A DNA stretch of 15,547 nt from Chitinophagaceae bacterium UBA2791 (GTDB lineage: Bacteria; Bacteroidota; Bacteroidia; Chitinophagales; Chitinophagaceae). The DNA is taken from contig DEHV01000067.1 of NCBI GenBank assembly GCA_002352105.1, forward strand, positions 49,601-65,147, read 5' to 3'. Positions 7,516-15,481 of this stretch are shown here, piece by piece (positions within the stretch are counted from its first letter, which is position 1; each line of letters begins with the position of its first letter). Under the pieces are notes generated by a model. The model did no database searches. It worked only from the letters and a program-made list of their open reading frames with translations, and was not told where the DNA came from. The translations under genes and the position numbers were made by a program.

Positions 7516-7552
7516 GCGCCCCTGCTCCGTTAAGGAACAGGCGGCGCTTTTT
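7516..7552 (+). terminator. Intrinsic terminator of the CBS gene, overlapping the mutS2 3' end
   Basis: GCGCC-CCTG (7516-7524) pairs with CAGG (7538-7541) and GGCGC (7543-7547), with one bulged C at 7542. TCC (7526-7528) pairs with GGA (7534-7536) inside, and the loop is GTTAA. Five Ts (7548-7552) follow directly. That is a strong GC-rich stem of 12 pairs plus T-run for + strand transcription. The minus strand has no T-run, so it acts in one direction only. The mutS2 stop codon (7530-7532) lies in the loop and the last mutS2 codons form the 3' arm. Confidence 0.75.
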
Positions 7553-9647
7553 CTATCACGGGACTCAGATCGGCGATGTCCACGGTAATGGGCATCAACC
7601 CAAGCTGGATAACCGCTTTTTTACCTTTTATCTCCCTGACCTCTCCTACCTGGTGATTTTTTTTCATCAACGCCTTTTGCCCTACCCTGATCTCTCCGCT
7701 TATCTCTTCATATTTTGAGCTGATCTTTTTCTTTACTTTTTCATTTCGCTGCTGCTGGTTCTGCTTAAACAACAAGGCCTGCATCTGCCTGATCAGCTCT
7801 TTCTTGTCGGCCGCGCTCTCCGCCTTCTTCCAATCGAATACCAGTTGCTTCAGCTTTCTTTCCATATCCTTCAGGTAAAGCAGCTTTTCTTCCGTGATCT
7901 TATTCTGCTGTTTTAACAGTTCCAGCTGTTGGTGATGCTTCTCTTTTTGGATCAGCGCTTCCATTTCCTTTTTCAGACGTTCGTTCTCTTTGACCAGGTG
8001 ATGCAGCTTGTTTTTCTCTTTTTCAACCGCCTGCATATCCTGCTCGGCGCTGTTGAGTAATTTATCGAGTTTAAAATGGCCCTCGTCGACCAGCTGCCTC
8101 GCCCGCTTTATCAATCGCCGGTCGAGCCCGATCCGTTCGGCTATGGAGAAGGTATAGGAACTGCCGGGTTTGCCGATGACCAGCTTATACATCGGCATCA
8201 GGTTCTTTTCATCAAAAGCCATCGCGCCGTTAAAAATACCGGGCGTTTTATTGGCCATGATCTTCAGGTTCAGGTAATGGGTGGTAACAATGCCCAGCGA
8301 ATGTTTGCGCACCAGTTCTTCCAGGATCACTTCCGCAAAGGCGCCGCCCAGGTTAGGATCGCTCCCGCTGCCCAGCTCGTCGATGAAAAAAAGCGTTTTA
8401 CCGTTGGCGTTTTCCATGAAATATTTCATGTTTTTCAAATGCGAGCTATAGGTGCTTAGCTCAAACTCCAGGCTCTGGGTATCGCCGATATGGATCATCA
8501 GCTGTTTAAAAATACCCATTTCGGAATCGGGGTGAACAGGCGCCAGCAAACCGCTCTGTATCATGAGCTGCAATAAACCTACGGTTTTAAGGGTTACCGT
8601 TTTGCCGCCGGCATTGGGGCCGGAGATCAGCAGAATGCGCATCTTCTCATTCAGATGCAGGTCTACCGGGTATACCGGCTTCTGGTTCTTGCGGTTATAC
8701 AGGTACAATAACGGATGATAAGCGTTGATCAGCCGGATATGCGCCTTGTCTACGATCTGGGGATAACTGGCATTTAGGTCGACCGCTAGCTTTGCCTTGG
8801 CCCGGATAAAATCATATTCTCCCAGTACGGTATGGTAATCCATCAGCAAAGAACTGTAAGCAGACAATCGCGCCGTAAGCTCCCTGAGTATACGATTGAC
8901 CTCCCTGGCTTCTTCATGCTCCAATCCAAACACCTCGTTGTTCAACTCAATGGTTTCCTCCGGTTCAATGAAACTGGTCTTTCGGGTATCGCTTTCGCCG
9001 TGAAGGATCCCCCTGACCTGCCTTTTATGTTCGGCAAACAGCGCTACCACCCGTCTTCCGTTTAGAAAAGCTTCTTCGATATCGGCTACCAGTCCCGCTT
9101 TCGACAGCTTCTGCAGCGCGCGGTCAAATACGCGGCGCAGCTCGTTTCTTTTCCGGGCAAGCGACTGGCGGATACGCAACAATTCCTCCGACGCATTATC
9201 CTTCACCAATCCGGATTCGTCGAGCACATTGTCGATCAGCTGCACAATAGCTGTCTCATAATAAGAATGCTCAATCAGTTTTGCCAGCGCCGGATAAGCG
9301 ATCTTGCGCTCCTTATCGAACCAGCGAAACAAGCCTTGCATGCTTACCGCCAGCTTGCGAAGTTGAAGGAACTGCTCCCCGGTAAGCGTCGCTCCCGCAA
9401 TTCCCAACAGCTTTAGCTCTTTTAACAGGTTCAGCGCATAATCGTTAGGGAAATATATGCCGCTGGTAAGCAGCAATTTATACTCATGACTCTGCGACAG
9501 CTCCGCCTCGACAAATTCCTTGCGGGTGTGAATGCGCAGATCCTCAGCCTTAGCCTTCGCATACTCCGTTTGGCAGTGTTCCTTCAACAATGCTTTTATC
9601 TTGTCGAACTCAAGCTGCGCCAATGCCGATTCGGGAAATAATTTCAT
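7530..9647 (-). CDS. mutS2: MutS2 family ATPase lacking the Smr domain
   Basis: MutS homologue of 705 residues. MutS2 proteins bind branched DNA or collided ribosomes rather than mismatches; the N-terminal mismatch-recognition domain of MutS is absent here. Order: helical core and clamp region (about 1-290), then the ATPase with Walker A GPNAGGKT (343-350), the IGDTQSLEFELSTYSSH signature (387-403), Walker B FFIDE (420-424), and HY (457-458) of the switch region. A long charged coiled coil follows (about 520-640), then a KOW-like segment VGEVREIKGKKAVIQLG (about 665-682). Most described MutS2 proteins are near 780 residues and end in a C-terminal Smr nuclease domain. This one stops after the KOW-like part, and only 54 bp separate it from the next gene, so no frameshifted Smr remnant can be there. 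Shortened forms may be normal in this lineage. It is divergent from msrA with a 167-bp spacer. Confidence 0.9.
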   Translation of the reverse strand: MKLFPESALAQLEFDKIKALLKEHCQTEYAKAKAEDLRIHTRKEFVEAELSQSHEYKLLLTSGIYFPNDYALNLLKELKLLGIAGATLTGEQFLQLRKLAVSMQGLFRWFDKERKIAYPALAKLIEHSYYETAIVQLIDNVLDESGLVKDNASEELLRIRQSLARKRNELRRVFDRALQKLSKAGLVADIEEAFLNGRRVVALFAEHKRQVRGILHGESDTRKTSFIEPEETIELNNEVFGLEHEEAREVNRILRELTARLSAYSSLLMDYHTVLGEYDFIRAKAKLAVDLNASYPQIVDKAHIRLINAYHPLLYLYNRKNQKPVYPVDLHLNEKMRILLISGPNAGGKTVTLKTVGLLQLMIQSGLLAPVHPDSEMGIFKQLMIHIGDTQSLEFELSTYSSHLKNMKYFMENANGKTLFFIDELGSGSDPNLGGAFAEVILEELVRKHSLGIVTTHYLNLKIMANKTPGIFNGAMAFDEKNLMPMYKLVIGKPGSSYTFSIAERIGLDRRLIKRARQLVDEGHFKLDKLLNSAEQDMQAVEKEKNKLHHLVKENERLKKEMEALIQKEKHHQQLELLKQQNKITEEKLLYLKDMERKLKQLVFDWKKAESAADKKELIRQMQALLFKQNQQQRNEKVKKKISSKYEEISGEIRVGQKALMKKNHQVGEVREIKGKKAVIQLGLMPITVDIADLSPVIEKAPPVP

Positions 9648-9748
9648 AAAACCGATGCCCTGTTTTGGGGATAAAGATAGATTGAATGAAGGAATTTCAG
9701 TCAGCGTTAACGATCTGATAAAGATAAAGGCGGCAAACAGGGATTCGC

Positions 9749-9756
9749 TAACTTTG
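9749..9756 (+). promoter_or_regulatory. Candidate Bacteroidota -7 box for msrA
   Basis: TAACTTTG matches TAnnTTTG exactly and lies 66 bp before the msrA ATG at 9815, predicting a leader of about 50 nt. No clear TTG element is seen at the -33 distance. It sits in the spacer between mutS2 and msrA. Confidence 0.45.
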
Positions 9757-9814
9757 CAACAATGCGGAGCCCGGCGCCGGATCGTACAGATCCGCCAGGA
9801 TCCCGAACATAGCC

Positions 9815-10489
9815 ATGAGCAATTTGTTCACACATATCGCCATTGCCCTCGCCATGTTTTTATCTTGCGGGCAACATGAAAATGCTAATAAAATGATCCA
9901 TTACGAGAAGAAGGAACCCACGGCGCCTGCCGGAACGAGCGTACCGTTCGGGAAAACGCTTGGTACGGCAACTTTCGGAACCGGGTGCTTCTGGTGCACC
10001 GAAGCCATTTTCCAGCAATTAAAAGGAGTGGAGAAGATAGTTTCGGGATATAGCGGCGGCCATGTAAAAAACCCCAGCTACAAGGAAGTCTGCGAAGGAA
10101 CAACCGGTCATGCCGAAGTCATACAGATCACCTATGATCCCGAGATCATCAGTTTCGACGAATTGCTGAAAGTGTTCTGGGAAGTGCACGACCCAACTAC
10201 GCTGAACCGGCAGGGAAATGACGTGGGCCCGCAATACCGCAGCGTGATCTTCTATCATAACGAAGAACAAAAACAGAAGGCTGAAAAATATAAAAATGCC
10301 CTGAACGAAAACAATGTCTTCGGGAAGCCGGTGGTGACAGAGATAAGTCCTTTTGCCGTTTTTTATGCGGCTGAAAACTACCACCAGAACTATTACAACA
10401 ATAACGGATCGCAGCCTTATTGCCAGTATGTGATCAGGCCCAAGCTCGATAAGTTCAAAAAAGTATTCCAGGACAAACTGAAAGACTGA
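9815..10489 (+). CDS. msrA: Peptide methionine-S-sulfoxide reductase, lipoprotein type
   Basis: MsrA reduces the S-epimer of methionine sulfoxide in proteins back to methionine. The catalytic motif GCFWC is at residues 57-61 (nucleophile C58), followed by SGYSGGH (77-83), GTTGHAEV (95-102), the FWEVHDPT helix (121-128) and QYRS. C203 in PYCQYV is a likely resolving cysteine. The protein is 224 residues, longer than the 160-180 residue core, because of an N-terminal extension: LFTHIAIALAMFLSC with Cys18 as a possible lipid-attachment site, then a hydrophilic linker. This suggests export and anchoring in the envelope, though the lipobox (FLSC) is not ideal. The extension also supports ATG 9815 over the internal Met14. 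No MsrB is fused or adjacent. The thioredoxin-like electron donor that an exported form would need is not in the window. Confidence 0.93.
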   Translation: MSNLFTHIAIALAMFLSCGQHENANKMIHYEKKEPTAPAGTSVPFGKTLGTATFGTGCFWCTEAIFQQLKGVEKIVSGYSGGHVKNPSYKEVCEGTTGHAEVIQITYDPEIISFDELLKVFWEVHDPTTLNRQGNDVGPQYRSVIFYHNEEQKQKAEKYKNALNENNVFGKPVVTEISPFAVFYAAENYHQNYYNNNGSQPYCQYVIRPKLDKFKKVFQDKLKD

Positions 10490-10505
10490 AAACAGGAACT
10501 GCACA

Positions 10506-10542
10506 TTTTATGGGCGCTTCTTCGGGCAAGCGGCCCATAAAA
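10506..10542. repeat. Perfect 10-bp hairpin between convergent genes
   Basis: TTTTATGGGC (10506-10515) and GCCCATAAAA (10533-10542) are exact reverse complements. The inner GCTT (10516-10519) and AAGC (10528-10531) extend the stem with one bulged G (10532). It starts 17 bases after the msrA stop. The Ts lie in the 5' arm rather than after the stem on either strand, so it is not a textbook intrinsic terminator, but it could end or protect msrA and minus-strand transcripts alike. Confidence 0.55.
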
Positions 10543-10565
10543 CGCCAATCCCCGCCTGGCGGCAA

Positions 10566-10599
10566 TCGAAAGAAAGAAGAAAAGCCGCTGCGCCAGCAG
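10566..10599 (-). terminator. Candidate terminator for the minus-strand binding-protein gene
   Basis: On the minus strand CTGCTG (10599-10594) pairs with CAGCGG (10590-10585) around a GCG loop, six pairs with one G-T wobble, and is followed by a pyrimidine tract rich in T (10583-10566). It lies about 50 bases after the stop of the substrate-binding protein gene. The short stem and interrupted T-run make it moderate evidence. Confidence 0.4.
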
Positions 10600-10647
10600 G
10601 ACTTTCATTTGACCGTCCGCATACCTGTATCCGAATATTCGTAAACG

Positions 10648-12276
10648 TTATTGCACCCGCGTCTTTTTCAACTCCAGCAGGTTAAGCGCATTCGTCGTAA
10701 ATCCTTTCACCCTGGGGTTGACCAGGCGGATCACTTCGTCGTACCATAGCGGAACAACAGGCGCGTCATCAATGATCATCTGGTCCATCTTACGATACAA
10801 TACAAATCGCAATGAATCGTCCGTAATGGTTAGCGCCTGCTCATAAAGCTTGTCGAACGCCGGGTTTTGATAGCGCGTATAATTGGGAGGCGCCGGATTT
10901 TTTCCATAGAACACGCTAAGGTAGTTTTCCGCATCGGGATAATCGGCGATCCAGCTGGCGCGAAAAAACAAGGCAGACGATTTAGCGGTTTGTTCCAGCA
11001 GCAATCCTTTCTGCATGGTTTCTACCTGGATCTTCATACCTATATCTTCCAGTTGCCGGGCGACAAAACTGCCCAGCTCTGCATACGCCGGAATGGTCAG
11101 CAGTTTAACCGGGGGAAGCCCTGATCCTCCCGCAAAACCGGCTTCGGCCAACAATTGTTTTGCCTTATCCGGATCATAATGATATCCCCTCACTATCGCA
11201 GAATCATAGGAAGGAAGGCCCGCGGGGATAAACCCGCTTTCCGCCGGAATGCCGATGCCATTCCTTAAATACATCATCATCTTGCGCCTGTCAAAACCGT
11301 AGTTGACCGCCTGCCTGATCTGTTTCAGGCGAAGCGGCGAGTTCTTCACGATGTCCAGGCTGCTGTCGACCAGGATCCCAAAATACTCGGTATTAAGATA
11401 GGGATGTTTGGACAACACAATGGTATGCTCCCACTCTTTTTTCAATCGCCCTCTCTTGTCCAGGATCTCATCTTTAAAGGAAGCGTCGATATCGTTGATA
11501 AAATCAAGCTTGCCCTGCCGAAACAATAAAAACTCCGTGGCCTTATTGTTATAGAAGCTGATCTTGATGGCATCGAGATAAGGAAGCGTATTCCCTTCCT
11601 CGTCCTTTTCAAAATAATTTTCGTTTTTTTCGAGGATCAGCGCCTGGCCTTCCTCCCAGGATTTAAAACGGAAGGGTCCCGTTCCGCAGGGATGATTCCG
11701 GAAATCCCTGCCGTATTTTTCCACCGCTTCCCGGGGAACCACCGAGCAGTATTGCATGCTCAATAAGCCCAGCAGGGGGGTAAAGGGCGCGGATAACCGA
11801 AGCTGAAAAACAGAGTCGTTGAGCGCTTTAAACCCTCCGGCGCTATCCACCCGGCGATTGAATATCCATGCGCCGCTGCTCGCCGTGGCAGGATCTATGA
11901 TACGCCGGAAGCTGTATTCCACATCATAAGCGGTCATTTTTCTTCCCTTTCCGCCGGGAAATGCTTCGTTGTCGTGGAAGTAAACCCCATCGCGCAGATA
12001 AAAAAGATATTGCAGGCGATCGTCCGACATCTCCCAACGATAAGCCAATCCGGGCATAATATTTAATGCATCGTCTGTTTGCACCAGGGTATTGTACAAT
12101 TGACGAACGGCCCAGATAATGGACTGGTTCTTTGCAAAAGCAGGGTCAAGGGTAGCGATACCAGAAGATTCATTGTAATAGAACGCCTGCCGGGGATCCT
12201 GCTCCGGGCGACCGCAGGCGCAAAAGAGAAAAACAAAACAGGAAACCCAGAAAAGACAAAAAGCGCCGCTATTCAT
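10648..12276 (-). CDS. Oligopeptide-type ABC transporter substrate-binding lipoprotein (SBP_bac_5)
   Basis: Extracytoplasmic solute-binding protein of 542 residues, the usual length for the OppA/DppA family, which captures peptides or nickel-like or sugar ligands for an ABC importer. The N-terminus is hydrophobic (about residues 5-20) and ends in CACG with Cys21 as the likely lipidated residue, so it should be anchored in the envelope. Family features in order: NESSGIATLDPAFA (35-48), LRDGVYFHD (94-102), TAYDVEYSFRRI (115-126), CGTGPFRF (197-204), an NEN-YF segment (218-222), and QAVNYGFDRRKMM in the second lobe. No permease or ATPase gene is adjacent, so its transporter is elsewhere or it acts otherwise. 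It is divergent from the M1 peptidase gene; a functional link between peptide release and uptake is possible but inferred only from position. The ATG at 12276 keeps the signal sequence intact. Confidence 0.88.
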   Translation of the reverse strand: MNSGAFCLFWVSCFVFLFCACGRPEQDPRQAFYYNESSGIATLDPAFAKNQSIIWAVRQLYNTLVQTDDALNIMPGLAYRWEMSDDRLQYLFYLRDGVYFHDNEAFPGGKGRKMTAYDVEYSFRRIIDPATASSGAWIFNRRVDSAGGFKALNDSVFQLRLSAPFTPLLGLLSMQYCSVVPREAVEKYGRDFRNHPCGTGPFRFKSWEEGQALILEKNENYFEKDEEGNTLPYLDAIKISFYNNKATEFLLFRQGKLDFINDIDASFKDEILDKRGRLKKEWEHTIVLSKHPYLNTEYFGILVDSSLDIVKNSPLRLKQIRQAVNYGFDRRKMMMYLRNGIGIPAESGFIPAGLPSYDSAIVRGYHYDPDKAKQLLAEAGFAGGSGLPPVKLLTIPAYAELGSFVARQLEDIGMKIQVETMQKGLLLEQTAKSSALFFRASWIADYPDAENYLSVFYGKNPAPPNYTRYQNPAFDKLYEQALTITDDSLRFVLYRKMDQMIIDDAPVVPLWYDEVIRLVNPRVKGFTTNALNLLELKKTRVQ

Positions 12277-12321
12277 GAAGGCAAGTTAATAAGGTTTTTT
12301 TTTAACTAAATTTACCGCATT
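12277..12321. promoter_or_regulatory. 45-bp divergent spacer with a T9 tract
   Basis: Only 45 bp separate the starts of the binding-protein gene (-) and the M1 peptidase gene (+). It contains nine Ts in a row (12295-12303) and, for the + strand, TAAATTTA (12307-12314), one base off the TAnnTTTG box but only 7 bases before the ATG. The two promoters must overlap here or lie inside the opposite coding regions. Confidence 0.35.
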
Positions 12322-13965
12322 ATGCGTGTTATTATATTGATCACTGCCTGTTTTTCCCTATGCAATGCATCGTGCAAGGCGCAGTTGCCGCAGGGTAAAA
12401 AACCGTTCTCCCGGCAGGATACGCTTCGGGGAAGCATCACGCCTGAGAGAGCCTGGTGGGATGTGATCAAATACGATATTTCCCTAACGCCCGACCTGGC
12501 GCGCAAAACCATCAAGGGAACAAATATACTTTCCTTCAAAGCGCTGAAATCCGGCAAACGCATGCAGATCGATTTGCAGGTTCCCATGAAGATCACGGGT
12601 ATTGTCTATCAGCGCCAGCCCCTCCCCTTTACCAGGGAAGGAAATGTTTATTATGTCGATTTTCCGCAACCCGTTCCACAGGAGGAGATCTCATCCTTGC
12701 AGATCAACTACGAAGGAGCGCCCCGGGAAGCGGTCAACCCTCCCTGGGATGGCGGGTGGATATGGACAAAAGACAGGAAAGGCAATCCCTGGATAAGTTC
12801 GGCATGCCAGGTGTTAGGGGCCAGCTCATGGTATCCCTGCAAAGACCATCAGAGCGACGAGCCCGACAGCGCGGTCGTCACCCTTATCGTGCCGGATACG
12901 TTGGTCGGTATCAGCAACGGAAGGCTGAGGAATAAGCAAAAACAGCCGGGGGGACTTATCGCTTATACCTGGGCGGTGACAAAGCCGATCAACAACTACG
13001 CTATCGTTCCCTATATTGGCAAATACGCGCATTGGGCGGAGCAATATGAAGGCGAAAAAGGAAAGCTGGACCTGGACTACTGGGCGCTGGAGGAAGACCT
13101 GGACAAGGCGCGCCGGCAATTCAAACAGGTCCCGGAAATGCTTAAGTGTTTTGAATACTGGTTTGGCCCCTATCCTTTTTATGAAGACGGGTATAAACTT
13201 GTTCAGGCCCCCTACCTGGGCATGGAGCACCAAACCGCGATCGCTTACGGAAATGAATTTAAGAACGGCTACCGGGGCAGGGACCTTTCCGGATCGGGAT
13301 GGGGGATGAAATGGGATTATATCATTGTGCATGAAAGCGGCCATGAATGGTTCGGCAATAATATCACTACAAACGATATTGCCGACATGTGGGTGCATGA
13401 AGGGATCACGCATTATGGCGAAGCGCTGTTCACCGAATGTCAGTCGGGCAAAGCGGCAGGAAGCGAATATTCCATCAGCATCAGAAAACTCATCGCCAAC
13501 GACCGGCCGCTTATCGGCGCTTACGGCGTCAACAACAGAGGTTCGGATGATATCTATTACAAGGGAGGAACGATCATCCATATGATCAGGCAGCTCATCA
13601 GCGATGATGAAAAATTCAGGGCGCTGCTGCGCGGACTCAACGCCGATTTTTATCATCAGACCGTCGACAGCCGCAGGATCGAAGACTATATCAGCGAAAA
13701 AGCAGGGATCGACCTGTCGCGTGTTTTTGACCAGTATTTAAGAACGGTGAATATCCCCACGCTGGAATACCGGTACAACGATAAAACGTTGCAATACCGC
13801 TGGAGCAATTGCGTGCCGGGATTTAATATGCCGTTGAAAATCTTCTCCGGGGGAAAGCCGCTCTGGATCTATCCTACTGAAAAATGGAAAAAGATGGAGA
13901 TGGAAGACGACGGTTTTAAAGCAGACAGGAATTTTTATATCCAGGTAAAGAAAATAAACCGATGA
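12322..13965 (+). CDS. M1 family zinc metallopeptidase, exported
   Basis: Gluzincin aminopeptidase-type enzyme of 547 residues. It has the N-terminal beta-domain (about 45-235) and the catalytic thermolysin-like domain (about 240-480), but is too short to hold the large C-terminal helical domain of PepN/ERAP-type members. Zinc site: HESGH at 337-341 (H337, H341, catalytic E338) with third ligand E360 in WVHEG, exactly 18 residues later. The substrate amino-end motif, usually GAMEN or GGMEN, reads LGMEH (299-303) with E302 kept. The catalytic Tyr is probably Y412 in YYKGG. The first 19 or so residues are hydrophobic with Cys18 (ASC) that could be lipidated or precede ordinary signal-peptidase cleavage, so it is probably periplasmic or envelope-bound. 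Its stop overlaps the flippase ATG (ATGA), implying translational coupling. Confidence 0.92.
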   Translation: MRVIILITACFSLCNASCKAQLPQGKKPFSRQDTLRGSITPERAWWDVIKYDISLTPDLARKTIKGTNILSFKALKSGKRMQIDLQVPMKITGIVYQRQPLPFTREGNVYYVDFPQPVPQEEISSLQINYEGAPREAVNPPWDGGWIWTKDRKGNPWISSACQVLGASSWYPCKDHQSDEPDSAVVTLIVPDTLVGISNGRLRNKQKQPGGLIAYTWAVTKPINNYAIVPYIGKYAHWAEQYEGEKGKLDLDYWALEEDLDKARRQFKQVPEMLKCFEYWFGPYPFYEDGYKLVQAPYLGMEHQTAIAYGNEFKNGYRGRDLSGSGWGMKWDYIIVHESGHEWFGNNITTNDIADMWVHEGITHYGEALFTECQSGKAAGSEYSISIRKLIANDRPLIGAYGVNNRGSDDIYYKGGTIIHMIRQLISDDEKFRALLRGLNADFYHQTVDSRRIEDYISEKAGIDLSRVFDQYLRTVNIPTLEYRYNDKTLQYRWSNCVPGFNMPLKIFSGGKPLWIYPTEKWKKMEMEDDGFKADRNFYIQVKKINR

Positions 13966-15476
13966 GCAATATCCGAAGGCAAAGCATTATTTCTTCCCTC
14001 ATCGTTTACTTCGGCTTTGCCCTGGGGTTATTAAATACCTATTTCTTTACCCGCGAAGGAAATTTCACTCCCGAACAATACGGGCTGATCAGCGCTTTTA
14101 TTGCCATTGCCAACATTATGTTTGCCTTTGCCAACCTGGGTATGCAGCCGGTCATCTATAAATTCTATCCTTATTATAAAGACAACCTGCCGAACAACAG
14201 GAATGACCTGCTTACCTGGGCGCTGCTGATCAATATCATCGGATTCATACTGGTCGTGATCGCGGGGATCCTGTTAAAAGATTTTGTTATTCGAAAATAC
14301 GGGACCAATGCGCCCGATCTGATCAGGTATTACTATTGGCTTTTCCCATTCGGACTTGGGCTGACGATCTTTATGCTGCTCGAATCCTATGCCTGGCAGG
14401 AAAAAAAAGCCGTGCTGACCAATTTTCTTAAGGAGACGCAGTTGAGGATATTCACCACCGCGCTGATCGTGCTTTTCCTCGAAGGGGTCATTTCCTCCTT
14501 CGATGGGTTCATCAAAATATACGCGTTCATTTACCTTTTGCTCGCCGCTATCCTGTTCGCTTACCTGCTGGCGACGAAAAGGGTCTTCTTCGTCTTCCAG
14601 ATCAGCAGGGTCACGCGGAAATTTTATAAAAAAATAGCCGCGCTGGCGGCTTTTATGTGGAGCGGTAACCTGATCTTCCACGTTGCCAACGTATTTGATA
14701 CGCTGATCATCGCCGCAGTAGTGAAGCCAAACGGGCTCGCCTATGCGGGTATCTATTCGCTGGCGCAAAATATAGCCAGCCTGATACAGGCTCCTCAACG
14801 CGGCGTGGTATCCGCCGCGATACAACCCTTATCCAGGGCATGGAAAGACAAGGACTACGAAAAGATCAAACAGATATACCACCGGTCGGCCATCAATCAA
14901 TTGATGTTTGCCGCGGCGCTGTTCACGCTGATCTATATGAACTTTACAGACGGCATCATGACCTTCTCCCTTAAAGACAGCTACCTGCACGCCCTGCCCG
15001 CATTCATTTTTATCGGGTTATGGCGCATCATGGATATGGGCACCGGCGTTAACTCGCAGATCATCGGGACTTCCGTATACTGGCGATTTGAGCTCCTTAC
15101 CGGAATTATCCTGCTGACGTTGACCCTGCCGCTAAATTACTGGTTGACCAAATCATTCGGCATCACCGGCACCGCCGTTGCCAACCTCCTGGCCTTCAGC
15201 GTATATAATCTTATACGCTGCCTTTTTCTATGGACAAAACTTAAAATGCAGCCCTTTCACATTAATATGCTGTACATTCTCCTGCTATCGTTTGGCGCGT
15301 ATGCCGTCTGCTACCTGCTGTTCGGAAAAACGCACGGAATATGGGCCATAGCGGGACGAAGCGCCGTTTTCACCGGATTATTTACCGCAGGCGTTATCTA
15401 TTTTAAACTAACGCCCGACGTGCTGCCGGCCATCAACGGCATCCGGAATAAATTAGGGATGGGGAAACGGCGATAA
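13962..15476 (+). CDS. MOP-superfamily polysaccharide flippase-like protein
   Basis: Polytopic inner-membrane protein of 504 residues with about 14 hydrophobic segments spread along its length, the layout of Wzx/MATE-type lipid-linked oligosaccharide flippases. The N-terminus (RQSIISSLIVYFGFALGLLN, about residues 6-25) and the early helix pair holding an asymmetric FTPEQYGLISA stretch are typical of the polysaccharide-biosynthesis transporter family. The C-terminal tail is basic. It overlaps the M1 peptidase stop by 4 bp (13962-13965). It could export the repeat unit made by the glycan genes at the left of this window, but about 7 kb of unrelated genes lie between, so it may instead serve another lipid-linked product such as a peptidoglycan precursor. 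Substrate cannot be told from the sequence. Confidence 0.82.
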   Translation: MSNIRRQSIISSLIVYFGFALGLLNTYFFTREGNFTPEQYGLISAFIAIANIMFAFANLGMQPVIYKFYPYYKDNLPNNRNDLLTWALLINIIGFILVVIAGILLKDFVIRKYGTNAPDLIRYYYWLFPFGLGLTIFMLLESYAWQEKKAVLTNFLKETQLRIFTTALIVLFLEGVISSFDGFIKIYAFIYLLLAAILFAYLLATKRVFFVFQISRVTRKFYKKIAALAAFMWSGNLIFHVANVFDTLIIAAVVKPNGLAYAGIYSLAQNIASLIQAPQRGVVSAAIQPLSRAWKDKDYEKIKQIYHRSAINQLMFAAALFTLIYMNFTDGIMTFSLKDSYLHALPAFIFIGLWRIMDMGTGVNSQIIGTSVYWRFELLTGIILLTLTLPLNYWLTKSFGITGTAVANLLAFSVYNLIRCLFLWTKLKMQPFHINMLYILLLSFGAYAVCYLLFGKTHGIWAIAGRSAVFTGLFTAGVIYFKLTPDVLPAINGIRNKLGMGKRR

Positions 15477-15481
15477 GCGCG

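Noticed and set aside
12307..12314. TAAATTTA as the -7 box of the M1 peptidase gene
   Set aside because: It is one base off consensus and only 7 bases before the ATG, which would make the transcript leaderless; kept only as a remark on the spacer.
12826..13656. A 276-codon open frame on the minus strand
   Set aside because: It is antisense to the catalytic part of the M1 peptidase, with no recognisable motif.
14274..14825. A 183-codon open frame on the minus strand
   Set aside because: It is antisense to the flippase-like gene and very charged and Gln/Gly-rich, as expected for the reverse of membrane-helix codons.
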